Shown piece by piece: positions 25,321 to 37,450 of a DNA stretch of 64,000 nucleotides. Positions within the stretch are counted from its first letter, which is position 1. Every line of letters begins with the position of its first letter. The notes beneath the pieces were generated by a model that did no database searches, had not been told where the DNA came from, and worked only from the letters and a program-made list of their open reading frames with translations. A program made the translations under genes and the position numbers. The stretch comes from Dasypus novemcinctus (Eukaryota; Chordata; Mammalia; Cingulata; Dasypodidae): assembly GCF_030445035.2 (NCBI RefSeq), contig NC_080696.1, forward strand, positions 27,727,661 through 27,791,660, read 5' to 3'.

Positions 25321-25416
25321 TTTAAAAATGGTAACTGAGGAAATGCATGTGATATATAGACTGCATTATTTAAAAATTGTAACTGAGGAAATGCATGTGA
25401 TATATAGACTGCATTA
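25321..25416. repeat. 48 bp tandem duplication
   Basis: 25321-25368 and 25369-25416 are adjacent 48 bp copies beginning 'tttaaaaat' and ending 'atagactgcatta'. I count one difference (g/t at the tenth base). It is a recent local duplication with no coding content. Confidence 0.95.
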
Positions 25417-25649
25417 AACATATGGAAAATGTGTTACAGAAATTAGAAGAACTTGAACAAGTACGAGCACTATGAAAGAAACAGTACATAAATTAGTAAT
25501 TTTAATAAGGACATTTAGATTTATTAAGAACCTGTGACAAATTAGGGAGATTAAAAGTTGTAATGTTGTGAGATAAAGTTTGGGATGGTATAGAGAGATG
25601 AAAAAAAGGAAATAAATATAAATATATATCAAACCCGAAGGAATTTAGA

Positions 25650-26330
25650 TTCTGAGTTTGAAGGAGACGAGAATCACTGAAGGAGTTTAATAAGGTAACA
25701 TAACAAAAAATCTATTTTATACAGGTTTTACTTAGACAATGGTACATGGATAGATTTTGCCGGATGTTTGGAGGTAGGGTGGAGAAAGACTAAAGGGAAT
25801 GAGATCAATGAAGTCTCAAATGAGGATAAAGGAAAGGACTACTGCTAAATAATGGTGTGATAATAAAGAGGAAAGTTTTCATATTTGTCATGTTTTCAAG
25901 AATGATTCAATAGTTTCTTGGCTAGGTTTTATTAGGAGAGTCTTCTTATGTGTATGGTAGAGACATATTCCAAGATAGGGATTACAGAATAGAATAAATT
26001 GTAGGAAGTGAAATCTTTAGACATGTAAAAATATCATTTTAGATATGCTTAAATTACATGAAATTTGCATGCATCCAAATGGATATTACCATTTAAATAT
26101 GCCCTGACATAGGGAATATAGTTCAGCTGGAGCTGAATTTTGGAATGGAAATTTGAAATGTATCATTGTACATATGGTAATTTAAGAAAAGACAAAATAA
26201 ATAAACTAAAGATATTGTAAATGGTGAGGAGTGAAGTAGGTCAATAATGAAGCCCTGGGAAAGTCCAACAGTCTGTGAAGGAGACAGGGTAACTCAAGAG
26301 AGGTGTTTAGAAGCCAAGAGAAGTATGAAT
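25650..26330 (-). mobile_element. L2-type LINE fossil, antisense
   Basis: On the plus strand, 'gaagccctgggaaagtccaa' (26251-26270) matches the antisense of the L2 reverse transcriptase GVPQGS region. Preceding blocks ('catgcatccaaatggatatt', 'cattgtacatatggtaattt') follow in the expected antisense order. Very diverged; memory-based call. Confidence 0.5.
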
Positions 26331-26519
26331 TTAAGACAAAACATTCAAAACTATCATATGGGATGGAGAAATCCAGTGCATTACTTATGAAATAAGAGTA
26401 TTATTTTTGAAATAGTACTCTTTAAATATGGCAGCTGTTACATCGTTTGAGATGTTGAATAAATGGGGCTTTAAGATGGTATTGAAAGTATGGCCTAAGA
26501 ATAATAAAAGTGGAAAAAG

Positions 26520-27130
26520 ATGCTTTGTCAGAAGAAATTGCATGTGCAAAGGCTCTGAGGGAAAGGGCTCATATCACTCTGAGGGACAGAGCTCATATAA
26601 TAGTACTCCTCAAAAGCACCGCTCTGGGATAGTTAGTGGAAGCTCGAATCCTGTTGTGCTACACTACCTGAGCTGATTCCTGTCAAAGAGTTGAGATAAC
26701 TAACTAAAGCAACAACTTTTCCTTTGCACAAAACCAACAGTTGGATGAGGTTGCATCTCTCCAGTGGTGGCTATTTTCCTTTAGATTCAGCAATGCTAAT
26801 GGAGGCAAGATCTTTATGTGTTACGAGGAGTTTGTATGACTGGAAGACGACAAATGTGAGCAAAATGGATTGGATCAGATAAGATTGGAATGGGGAAGAC
26901 GATAAAGAGTTTAGGACAACAGTCTAGGGTTGAGATGAAGGAAACATTGACTGGTATGATGGTAGGGATTGGGAAGAGTGGATAGAGATGGAATAGTTTA
27001 TTTGTGGAATCGATGCATTGGATGTGGTGTATAAGAATGCTGAAAAAATTATGGATGAAGCCCAGGTTTAGAATTCAGAAATTTGCTTGATGGTGGTGCC
27101 ATTTAACATGGAAACAAATAGCTTTAGGGA
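26520..27130 (-). mobile_element. second L2-type LINE fossil, antisense
   Basis: 'gcatgtgcaaaggctctgag' near 26541 and 'ttgatggtggtgccatttaa' near 27088 mark the antisense order of the L2 3' ORF region. The first block lies downstream, in L2 terms, of what is seen in 25650-26330, so this is a separate copy or a rearranged one. An imperfect internal repeat 'gagggaaagggctcatatca'/'gagggacagagctcatataa' lies at about 26567-26600. Confidence 0.5.
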
Positions 27131-27377
27131 ATAAGAGATGCTAAATTTAGCAGTTAAGTTAAAAATTGCAGGATTCCGCCACTAAAACATTTAAAAACCT
27201 ATACATTATACCACACTAACTAAACATGCCTAGATGTTATCTGGATGCCCAGGTGATTTTAGGATTAGTGCTCTGTTTCTTTTAACCTTTTTTATGTTTG
27301 TTTATTTTTGATCAATGTCTAGGATATTACTAATGTCATCATCATTACTCCTCTATAGTTCCGAAAATCCAGGAGCA

Positions 27378-27441
27378 ATGGGTACTATGAAGACTGAATT
27401 ATTTCTCTTGGGATTTTGTGACTACCAAGAACTTCAGAGTA

Positions 27442-27472
<31 letters not shown>

Positions 27473-28309
27473 GTTTGTTCCCATCTATTCTGTGACCCTT
27501 ATGGGGAACCTTGGGATGATTTTTAAAATCATAACCAGTTCTTACTTGCACACACTTATGTACTTTTTCCTCTGCACATTGTCCTTCATTGATGCATTAT
27601 TCTTCTCTCATTACTCCCAAATTACTTGTGGACTTGGCTTCTCATAAGAAGGCCATTTCTTATAATGGATGTGCTGCACAGTTATATTTTTTTCTATTTT
27701 TTGGTTGACACAGAATCTTTCCTTTTGGCTGCCATGGCTTATGACCAGTACATAGCAATATGCAACCCACTGCTTTATACCATTATTATGTCCAAGAGAG
27801 TTTGTTGTCAGCTGGAATTGTAACATTTTGGGGGGACACCATGAGCTCAATTATACACACTACTCACACTTTTCATCTATCTTTCTGTTCCAAAGAAATT
27901 AATCATTTCTTTTGTTATATCTCCCATTATGATATTTGCCCTGTACTGACACTTACATGCATGACATGGTTCTAGTAATCTTTGCTAGTTTGGCTGAAAC
28001 TATCTCTCCTTTTACAGTTCTTCTCTCTTATGTCTACATCATCACAGCTATCCTTAAGACTCTGCCAAGGGAAGAAGGAAAGAGTTCTCCATTCATATTT
28101 CCCACCTGATCATTGTCACTATTTACCATGGTACCTTAATCTTCATTTATTTTCACCCCATCACAGGTCATTCACTGGACACTGACAAAGTGACCTCTGT
28201 GATCTCTGCATTGATTATACCTATGTCGAATCCTCTGATTTGTAGTATAAAGAACAAAGATGTCAAGAATGCCTTTATAATAATGATAAGCCTGAAATTG
28301 CTCTCTTAG
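27378..28309 (+). pseudogene. olfactory receptor pseudogene (class II) with a poly-T run in TM1
   Basis: The gene would encode a seven-transmembrane odorant receptor. The ATG at 27378 opens MGTMKTELFLLGFCDYQELQ. A run of 26 T (27442-27467) replaces much of TM1 and is read as polyphenylalanine without losing the frame. TM1/TM2 continues with NLGMIF and [14 protein letters not shown]. Frame breaks follow near 27640. The TM3 motif [16 protein letters not shown] is at 27736-27783, again without the usual Arg. The next part (FHLSFCSKEINHFFC) is in a different frame, with several stops before the C-terminal motif NPLICSIKNKDVKNAF; the terminal TAG is at 28307-28309. Dead gene; subfamily not assigned. 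Confidence 0.9.
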
Positions 28310-30049
28310 GAAAGCAAAAATGTGGACCTCACGACCTTTTAACAATGCCCATTTCTTGTGTGCTTAGAAATGATGGAAAATTCAGTTTAATGTGAATATT
28401 TCCCAAATCTGCAGGTAATGAGACCCCTACCACAGAATGGGGCCATGGTCTAATATCCAAGTCAGGCTACTCTTGCATCACTTATGTGTTTTTATTATTT
28501 TAAAGTTGAAATTCTAAGTATTTCAGAGACAGATTTAAGCTTAATTTTTCTCCTATATTTCATATTCTTATTCACTGTATCTTTTCACCTTAACTTTCCA
28601 TCACAATGAAAATATTGGCTGAGCCATTGACATACCATAATCCCTTTTGTGAAAGAAAATAAATTCACTGATTTCTTTTCCAATTATTGTTTGTTCCCAA
28701 GTACATACGCATGTATCATAGCTTAGTTTTTCAAATTTTACTCACACTAACAACTGCTCAAATACTAACCCCACATTATTTTTTTTCTGAAACCTCCTTG
28801 AATTTTCAAATGATAACTTGTATTCTGAACTTCACTGGAAACTTATATACACTTGCTTTTAAGACTCTCAGTATTTTCCTCCTTGTCTAGTAGTTCTTCA
28901 GGACCATTATACATCCCTCTAATATATTTATTCATTAACTCATTATTATTTGATCCCTTGATTCTTTATAACAAGATCCAACCCAGTATAGATACTGAGT
29001 GAATCTTTATGAAATAAACATAAGAAAGTTTACTATTGATAGCTTTTAACTTGGATTAAATGCCTCAAATAGGAAGAAATTATTTCTCTCTCATAGTATT
29101 TTTGGTACATTCTCAAGTGTGGCATTGACTACATAATTGACTTAAAATAGGTTTCTTAGCATGGTAGCTTTTTTTAGACACCAATTTGCAAATATTGACT
29201 AAATTAAAACTGGTTCAAAGAATAGTTTTACAGAAATATGTTCAGTCCGTAATATCTTCCTGGTAAGCAAACAGTTTATTGTTCTGTGGAATGGTGTGCA
29301 TTTGGAGCCAGAGATCAAAACTGGAACCTATGAATGGTGGGATATAATCTGGTGTATTGCTGGGGTCTATCGCTAGTCTGTTCAAATGCATATAGAGAGG
29401 TATGGCTGGAAATTCTAAAGAAAGTGCTAAACCAAAAGGTCAGGGAGAGAGGATGAACTGGAGAAGAAAGCATTCTGACAATTATGCATTATTCTAATTC
29501 CACTCACTGCAGTGGGATCTATTTTCACAAGTTTATTGAAAGGGCAGAGCTCTGGCCAGTTTTTGCTTTCAACAATGAAGACTGGAATATATTGCTATCT
29601 GAGGCTGATAAAAGCCTCTTCTTTATTAATAAATACTAAGCCGGAAATATTCTCTGAAATGCATGTGTAAGTTAAAATAGATAGCTACTAGTACATTTGA
29701 AGCTAAGTGTGTCATTTTGTTCATGGATCTCAGGATGGAGTCACATGAGATAACATAAAATTAGGTACTCTTGGATTAATAATCAAACTCACTTCTTGGG
29801 AATGGGATAGGATGGGAAAGTCCTAAAATAGTTGAGCAGAAAGCTATAAACTTGGCCCCAGTCTAGGATCTACAGCAAGAGTCTGCGGAAGTCATCTAGT
29901 TCTAAAAAGGATAGACAACGTAGCCAGGAGGTTCCTTCTCATGAGATGATATCATGGAAAAATATACATTTTCTTTCAGCATTAGGTTAGGGAGTTCATT
30001 GCTAAGGGCTCTATATAATCTTGGAAACTCTCTTTGGAAATAAGTGTTT
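28310..30049. other. intergenic DNA, no gene seen
   Basis: No coding or RNA gene is recognisable. Sequence is AT-rich and unique-looking by eye. Confidence 0.55.
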
Positions 30050-30285
30050 CTGTAATAATAATTAACATCTTTCGAGCCTTTAAATAATGCCTAACACCAT
30101 AATTAAATAGATTAAATAGATTTTTTTGAATCTTTCATAAATGAATGAGGGAACTGAGATCTAATAAGGTAAGTTTTCTTGACTAAGGTCACACAGCAAA
30201 CAGACATATGATAGCATACAGGTTTTAACTCAGATCTGTCCCACTTTGAAGTCCAAATTCTTATCTTAAACTCTTTCCCATCTTT
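30050..30285 (-). repeat. MIR SINE fossil
   Basis: 'aatgagggaactgagatcta', 'aaggtcacacagcaaacaga' and 'aactcagatctgtcccactt' match the antisense MIR blocks around the 'aaggtcacacagct' core. Ancient mammalian SINE. Confidence 0.75.
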
Positions 30286-30995
30286 TTAAAATCAATACCT
30301 TTAAGAGGTATAAAAAATGTGAAGAATATCTTTTTCCTAAATATATGTGTGAAAGATAGCAAGGTGTCAATTTCAGGTGACATATTTATAATCATGAATA
30401 TATTTAATAATTACTTGTAATAGAGTAAATTAAGTTGTCAAGGGATTTAAACAGTGATTGTGAAGTCCTTTAAAATATAAATTACTCTATTTAAACTTAA
30501 GACAAATATATTTATTTAGTCTATTAAACCTTAAGGCAAAGATTATAGAAGCAAACAAACCTTTAAAAAGTAATCAATATTTTCGTTTTAAAACCCTACT
30601 CAATCAGTAATGCAAGACAAGTAAACTGTCTGTTATTACATGTTTTTAATTAATTATTTGATCAATATGATGTATTATGTGCATAAGTCTCAGCTCATTT
30701 TATACACTAAAGAATATATAAAATTAGGGAAAATAACCTGAATGAAAAACCTCATGTAACTCCTTAGTCAGCTATCCCAGGATGAGTGAAGAATGCCTCC
30801 ATGTTCCTTACCTAAAAACAACCAAAAATAAAAAGAATGCTCTTGGGCACATGAAAGTGTGTTATGTTTTTCTTTATGGATTAATTGGAAATTGATTGTA
30901 ATAGGAATGATATAAGCAATTAACTTGTCACTGATACATTATAGTATTGGGTTGAAAAGATGGTTTTACACAGAACACAATTTAGTGCTGAATGT

Positions 30996-31914
30996 TTATT
31001 TCAGGGCACCTTTCATGTCCTTATTCCTCAGGCTGTAAATCAAAGGGTTTAACATAGGGATAACAACAGTGTAGGAAACAGGCCCTTTTGTCCATGTCCA
31101 TTGATTAACTCAACCTTGGCAGGAAATACATGAATAAGAGTGTACCTTGGAATATAGCCACAGCAGTTAAGTGGGAGTCATATGTGGAGAATGCTTTCTG
31201 TCTCCCCTTGGATGAATTCATTTTAAGGATGGTAGTCATGATATAGCTGTAGGAGAAGAGAACAGTGACAGTGCTGCACCCCACAATGCAATCAGTGAAA
31301 GTGAACTTTCCTATCTCATTAATTGTTGCATCTGAGCAGGAAAGGGCTAGTAAAGTTGGGATGTCACAGGAAAAGTGACTGATGACATTGGCATTACAGA
31401 ATGACAATCAAAATGTGCTGTAAATGTGGATTGCTGAATCTACCAAACCTACAATGTAGGCACCAGCCACTAGCTGATTAGAGACTCTCCTGGACATGGT
31501 AATTGTATAAAGAAGTGGATTACAAATGGCTACAAAATGGTCATAGGTCATAGGTCATAGGTCATAGGTGACAGCAAACATGAGACATTCTACATCTGCA
31601 GAAGCCCCCCATGTGTGGATGGCACATACATTATATGGAATCTTCTTTTGTTCAGATAAGAAATTAGCCAGTATTTTAGGAGAGACAGTGGCAGAGTAGC
31701 AGACATCACAGAAAGACAGACGGCTCAGGAAATAATACACGGGTGTGTAAGGTCTGGGGTCGATCTTAATCAATAGAATCATCCTTAGATTGGCAATCAC
31801 AGTTGTGCCATAAACCAGAAGAAAGAACACAAAGAGCACCTGCTGCACATCCTGTCTGCCACAGAAACCAAAGAATATGAAGTAAGTAAACAAAGTGTAG
31901 TTCTCATCAACCAT
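30996..31914 (-). pseudogene. olfactory receptor pseudogene (class II) broken by a 7 bp repeat expansion
   Basis: The gene reads from ATG at 31914 (MVDENYTLFTYFIFFGFC, with the glycosylation site NYT) through TM1-TM3 to the stop at 31555-31557. The stop arises in a four-copy tandem repeat of ggtcata (31539-31566) at the conserved MAYDR site: three extra copies add 21 bp, so the frame is kept but TGA is introduced. Reading resumes with [15 protein letters not shown] second in-frame TGA lies near 31407 after HTYST-type TM4 residues, followed by LSFCNANVISHF. TM5-TM6 are open at 31105-31407 ([19 protein letters not shown]). A TAA after PRLS and a frameshift precede the C-terminal motif [16 protein letters not shown]. 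The terminal TAA is at 30996-30998. Not functional. Confidence 0.92.
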
Positions 31915-32045
31915 TTTTCAGATCTATGAAATCTCTGGTACTGGAAAAAGGAAATGGAAGCAGAGGGTTAACATTATCTTACTGTCTTAAGAGTTTAACC
32001 TCATGTCCATTTTTATTTTCAGTAATTAAGTAAAAGGAGTACTTG

Positions 32046-32453
32046 TGTTGAGAAATAAAAAGCATAACCTTGAGAAAATTATCTAAATAGCCACTCCTGA
32101 CCCACCTGCTTTTGTAAATCAGCCTGCAAGAGCATGGCCTTGCAGGAGTCTCTCCAGTGAAACACTCCAGCCCCTTGCTTCTGTAAAACAGCCCACAAGA
32201 GATGACCTTGCACCTGCCTGCTGCTTCTGTAACCCAGCTTGCAAAATTTTGCCTAGTAACACATTAGCCAATGAGTGAGAGCCATCCTAGTCCCACATAA
32301 AATCCCTTATAAACTTATGAAACCTGAAAAATGGAGCTCAGAATTTAGAGATTGATTCTCCTCTGGGCCCGTGCATAATAAAATTGTTCCTCTGCCTCTC
32401 CAAGTGATGTTTGTGTTCTTCTAACATTCATAACTCCTGGCTTTGCTGCAACA
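32046..32453 (+). repeat. 5' LTR of the endogenous retrovirus
   Basis: 408 bp from TG to CA. Likely signals are CCAAT in 'attagccaatgagtgag' near 32266, a TATA-like ttataaa at 32307-32313 and the polyadenylation signal AATAAA at 32377-32382. Counterpart at 38031-38423. Confidence 0.93.
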
Positions 32454-32455
32454 TC

Positions 32456-32473
32456 TAGTTCCCTGACTGGGAA
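32456..32473 (+). other. retroviral primer binding site, tRNA-Glu type
   Basis: TAGTTCCCTGACTGGGAA starts two bases after the 5' LTR. By my recollection of the mammalian tRNA-Glu 3' end, 16 of 18 positions pair. This is the tRNA used by HERV-E-like class I elements. Confidence 0.75.
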
Positions 32474-33070
32474 ACCCAATCAAACAGGCCCTTTGAGCCT
32501 CCAGTTTGGGATTGGTGGGCATGGGCAGCAGAGATCTTCTCACAAATGAGATGGTACCACCTGCCCCCTAGATGGGGCCTCTTTCAGGGAAAGGATCCCT
32601 GTGGGCCATGTCCTCTGGCCTTGCTTGACTCAGTGTAGAGGTGGATTGAACAACATAAGAAGACACCAGAAAGGTAAGACCCAGGGGTTCTGAGTCCCCG
32701 TCAGTCCTATCTCCAGATGGAAGTGGAGACTGATCACCTCCCCAAATCTTAAGATTCAAGATTCAAGGATAGGGTAGGCCCTTGGGTGGGACTGTGTAAC
32801 CTTTGAATGATTGAGTGAATGAATGGGGACTGCAGAGGCTTGCCTCTGCTGATCCAGTTTGTGGCTCCATGGCCTGTGCTACAGGGTCTGAGTGGGCCCC
32901 AACCTGCACTCCACAGCTATGTCATATGGATAACAGCTAATCCAGACTCTACACAGACATTTTAGCTAAGATAAGTCTAAATTCTTACAAAAGACAAAGA
33001 CAGGAGGGGCATCTGAGTGGCCTCGTGAGAGGCACCCCTCCTTTGTTTGTCTTGTGTCACCAGTTCAGGG

Positions 33071-34320
33071 ATGGAATCATCACAATCCAAACTCACAGTC
33101 ATAGGCTGTATGTTAGAAATCAAGAAGGGCTTTTCCAGGGATTATAGTGTCCATATTCCCCTGGAACTCTCTGGACCTTGTGAGAGTTGGGGTGGCCCAA
33201 GTTTCATGTTGACTAGCCCTCAGAGGGAACCCTAGGATGGCCAAGGTTTGTGCAGTTTGATGAGCAGTCACTGGGACCCCCAGCCACTTTGGTTAGTTTC
33301 CCTACATAAACTCCTAGTTAGAAATTGCCCAATCCCTGTCCCCTTGGGTTCGAGTCTGTATTGGAAGGAAGGGTCAGAATAGGGATATAGTAACTCAAAC
33401 AGCTGGACCTCGAAAAACTATTATTCTATAAAAATCTCCAGAAGAGGACCCATTACCCCCACCGTATGTTCCAGCCATTCCAGGACATCTCCCTGTCCTG
33501 GAGCCTCCACAAGCAGATCTCCCAAAGACTCTTCCACCTTCAGTCTCCACAGGCCCATCAACCCCCCTGAGGGAGATCCTGAGACCCCTTTAGTGAGAAG
33601 ACTTCAGTCAGTGCAGCCTGTGCTCCAGATGCTCCTCCATAAAACACAGGGTCCAGCCCAGATCAGTGCAGATGGGAGGGCCCAACCTGGAAGGTCAATC
33701 TTGTTTTATCAGCTTTTCATAACTGCAGATCTCTTAACCTGGAAGCACCATACCCATTCATATTCAGAAAAGCCTCAGGCTCTTATCAACCTCATGGAGT
33801 CCATTTTCTAAACCCACCACCCCACATGAGATGATTGCTGCCAACTCCTCCTAACTCTATTAAATACAGAAAATAAATGCCCGATCTTCATGGAAGTCAA
33901 AAAGTAGTTGTGAGAACAGGCCTCTGCTTGTGTCTTGGAGCCAGAGGAATGGGCCCAAGAGGCAGCAGTAGAAGCTCAACTGGTCTGGAACTTTAACACA
34001 GATCATGGATGAGCTGTTCTTCAGTGGTATCAAGAAGCCCTCCTCTGAGGGATACAGGAAGGAGTGAAACAGCCCACAAACATTTCCAAAATGGCCTCCA
34101 TCACCCAGAAACCTGAAGAATCCCCAGGAGATTTTATAAGCCAACTCTGCAAGGCCTTCAGGATCTATACCCCCTTCAACCCAGAAGCCCCAGAAAGCCA
34201 GAGAATGGTCAACATAACTTTCATCACCCATCAGACAGAAACTTCAGAAGCTAAACAGGTTTGCAGAGATAAACATCTCCCAGGTCCTCAAAGTCACAAG
34301 GTATTCATCAATTAGAACAA
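33071..34320 (+). pseudogene. gag remnant of the endogenous retrovirus
   Basis: Gag would form the viral core. A matrix-like piece starts at the ATG at 33071 (MESSQSKLTV) and stays open to about 33235. A capsid-like piece lies at about 34080-34240 with ITQKPEESPGDFISQL and FRIYTPFNPEAPE, which resembles the gammaretroviral capsid major homology area. Between and after them are stops and frameshifts. The capsid piece is followed within about 150 bp by pol sequence, so nucleocapsid and most of protease seem deleted. Described only as a broken fossil. Confidence 0.75.
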
Positions 34321-34379
34321 AACTGCTTTGAGGAAAGCAAAAAGTGAGTAAAACAGTAGGGTTCCCTGTTACCAGCAGC

Positions 34380-37300
34380 CTTAAAAGTCCAGACCCAACC
34401 AATTGAGAAAGGCCACCCTAAAAAGGGGGAAACACTTTGCACTGGAACACTCTGCTCCTGCCAGTAAAATCCTGATGGGATATCATCCCATCAAGACTTG
34501 TAGGCCGTCAACAACACTACCATCGCCCTGCACCCAGTTCCTAACCCATACACCTTAATGGGGCAATTACCACCTGAGAATGCCTGGTTTACTTGTCTGA
34601 ACTTAAAGGACACTTTTTTCTGCCTGTGGGTGGCTTTCCAGAGTGAATCCCTATTTGCTTTTAAATATTTGCTTTTAAATCCCAAAATTCAACAAAAGAC
34701 TCAATTAACTTGGACTCAGCTCCCACAGTGCTTCATAAACTTTGCCACCCTTTTTGGAAAAGCTTTGGTGACAGATCTGGCTTCCTACCCATGGGATGGG
34801 AAAACCTAAATTGCACTCTCCTTCAGTATGTAAATGACCTCTTGCTGGCTAGTGAGACAGAAGAAAATTGCTGGGAGGGAATTTGGATCCTTCTACAACT
34901 TCTATGTAAAGTGGCTATAAAGTGTCTTGGAAAAAGGCTCAGAATGGCAGCAGCAAGTCAGGTATCTAGGGTTCATCATCTCAAAAGGGCACCAAACAGT
35001 CAGACCAGAATGAAAGAAGGAAATTTGCACTATCCCAACACCTACCACTAAAAGAAATCTCCATGAATTTCTGGAGGGAGCAGGATTCTGTCATCTCTGG
35101 ATCCCCTGTTTTGTGGCTATGGCTAAACCCCTTTCTGAAGTCCTCATGGGCCCAGAAAAAGAACTTCTCCTCTGGAGTATAACCCAACAGAATGTCTTTG
35201 AAGAAATTAAAAAACAGCTCAGGGGAAACGGACTTGGCCCAGTGGTTAGGGTGTCTGTCTACCACATGGGAGGTCCGTGGTTCAAACCCCGGGCCTCCTT
35301 GACCTGTGTGGAGCTGGCCCATGCGCAGTGCTGATGCGCGCAAGGAGTGCCGCGCCACGCAGGGGTGTCTCCCGCATAGGGGAGCCCCACGCGCAAGGAG
35401 TGCACCCATAAGGAGAGCCGCCCAGTGCAAAAGAAAGTGCAGACTGCCCAGGAATGGCGCCGCCCACACTTCCCGTGCTGCTGATGACAACAGAAGCGGA
35501 CAAAGAAACAAGACGCAGCAAATAGACACAGAGAACAGACAACCGGTGGGGGGGGGGGGGGATTAAATAAATAAATAAATCTTTTAAAAAAAACAGCTCA
35601 ATCGGGCCCCTGCCCTAGGACTTCCAGATGTATCTCAGGACTTTAACCTGTTTGTGTGTGAGAAAAATAAGGTGACCCTAGGAGTCTTCACTCCGGTAGT
35701 CGGCCCCTGGCAGAGACCTATTGTCTATCGATCAAAACAGTAAGATCCTATAGCTGCTGGGTAGTCTCCCTGAGGGTTTAAGCAGCAACAGTAGCCCTTG
35801 TCAAAGAAGCTGACAAGCTCACTCTTGGGCAATCCATTCATGTCATGGTACCACATGCTGTCACCACCTTAATGAACTCACATGGTCACCATTGGCTATC
35901 CAACTCCAGGCTTATTCATTACCAAGACTTGCTTTGAGAAAACCCCAGGAAAACAGTAGTAATCATGCACTCCTGAATCCTCCCACTTTCCTGCTGACTG
36001 AAAGAGGAACTCCTGAACATGACTGTGCAGAAGAAAAAGAAGTATATGCCAGTTGCCCCGATCTCCAGGACAGCCCATTTCCTTGCCCAGATCAAACCCT
36101 ATTCACAGATGGCATAGTTTTATCAGAGATGGAGAGAGGCTTGCTGGATACACAGTACCATGGCTGAACAAGTAGTGGAAGCAGCTCCCCTATCTAAAGG
36201 GTGGTCTGCATAGTGACAGGAACTCTGGGCATAATTTGAGCCCCACAACTGACCTCCAGGCAAATGGTAAACATTTACACTAACTCTAAGTAGGCATTTT
36301 CTCTACTGTACATATCCATGGAGCAATTTCTAAGGAGAAGGGACTCCTAATTGCAAGGGGAAAATAAATAAAAAATAAAGAAGAAATCCTTCAATTACTG
36401 GAGGCAGTCTGGAAGCCAAGCAGGGTCACCATCGTCCACTGTCAAGGACAAGAGAAGGGAACAGATGTAGTTACTAAAGGAAATAATACACTAGCTGATG
36501 AAATGGCTTGACAGGCAGCCAAGAAAGCCCTCAAAATGCAAGCCCTATCACTGGTGCCTCACCTGCCCCTTTGATGGCAACACACTGAAAAACTAAACTA
36601 TTCCTGGGAGGAACAGGTGTGGGCAAAGAGAGAAGGAGGGCACCAGACCCCAGAGGGAAACTGGTTACTCCTGATGGTCAAGTCTTCACCCCAAATGGGA
36701 CCACCTACATCCTTGTTCAATAGTTCCTCCAGCTTATCCATCTGGGAAAAACTGCTTTAGGAGTCCTGCTCAGGAAATATAGCTACATTGACCAGATGAC
36801 CTCGCTCTGCTGTTAGTAGCTGATGCCAAACCTGCACTAAAAACAACCCTTCCAAGGTCCCCAGGCCCCAGCTGGCATCCACCACACAGGAACTGCCCTT
36901 TTTGGAGACCCTTTTTGGAGAATGGGCTTCACAGAAATAAAACCAAGTCGAGGGTAGAGATACTTACTAGTAGTAATGTGCACCTTCTTGGGCTGAACAC
37001 TGTTAGGTAGAAGTCTTTCCCACCTGCACTGAAAATGCAAGAAAAGTAACTAGAGCTTTGCTCTGAGAAATAGTTCCCTGCATGAGATACCCTTATCCAT
37101 AGGCAGCAACAATGGCCCGGCTTTTGTAGCAGCCATCATCCAAGAGCTGGTGAAAATGTAAAGAATTAAGTGGAGGCTTCACACAACATATAGGCCCCAG
37201 AGCTCAGGGAAAGTGGAACACATGAATCAGACCCTCAAAATCACTCTAGCCAAGTTCTGTCAAGGACCTGGCCTCCCTTGGGGAGATCTGCTCCCATTAG

Positions 37301-37450
37301 CCCTCCGTAGAGTCAGATGCACCTCTGGACCCTCAGGCTATGCACCTTTTAAAATTCTGTTTAAACAACCACCGCCAATTATTCAAACCTTCAAGGGAAA
37401 TCTCAGACCCCTAGGAGAAGCTGGCCAGGATTCTACTCTCTAGCAGTTGA
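34380..37450 (+). pseudogene. pol remnant (RT, RNase H, integrase parts), interrupted by a SINE
   Basis: Pol would supply reverse transcriptase, RNase H and integrase. An RT piece with LPPENAWFTCLNLKDTFF lies at 34558-34640. The RT catalytic box reads YVND (34827-34838) instead of the usual YVDD, so the first catalytic Asp is Asn. A SINE splits the gene at 35222-35587. RNase H remains show DQTLFTDG near 36090. The integrase C-terminal part shows YRPQSSGKVEHMNQTLK near 37190-37240 and continues to 37443. Many stops and frameshifts separate these pieces. Non-functional. Confidence 0.85.
35222..35587 (+). mobile_element. DAS-type SINE in retroviral pol
   Basis: Head 'gaaacggacttggcccagtg', B-box-like 'ggttcaaacccc', poly-G stretch near 35547 and AAATAAATAAAT tail. 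A perfect 13 bp duplication aaaaaacagctca flanks it (35209-35221 and 35588-35600). It is closer to the consensus I recall than the other copies here, so probably the youngest SINE. Confidence 0.95.

Noticed and set aside
31539-31566. CRISPR-like or regulatory direct repeats (ggtcata)
   Set aside because: No spacers exist between the copies and the position is inside an OR coding sequence; it is a simple tandem expansion.
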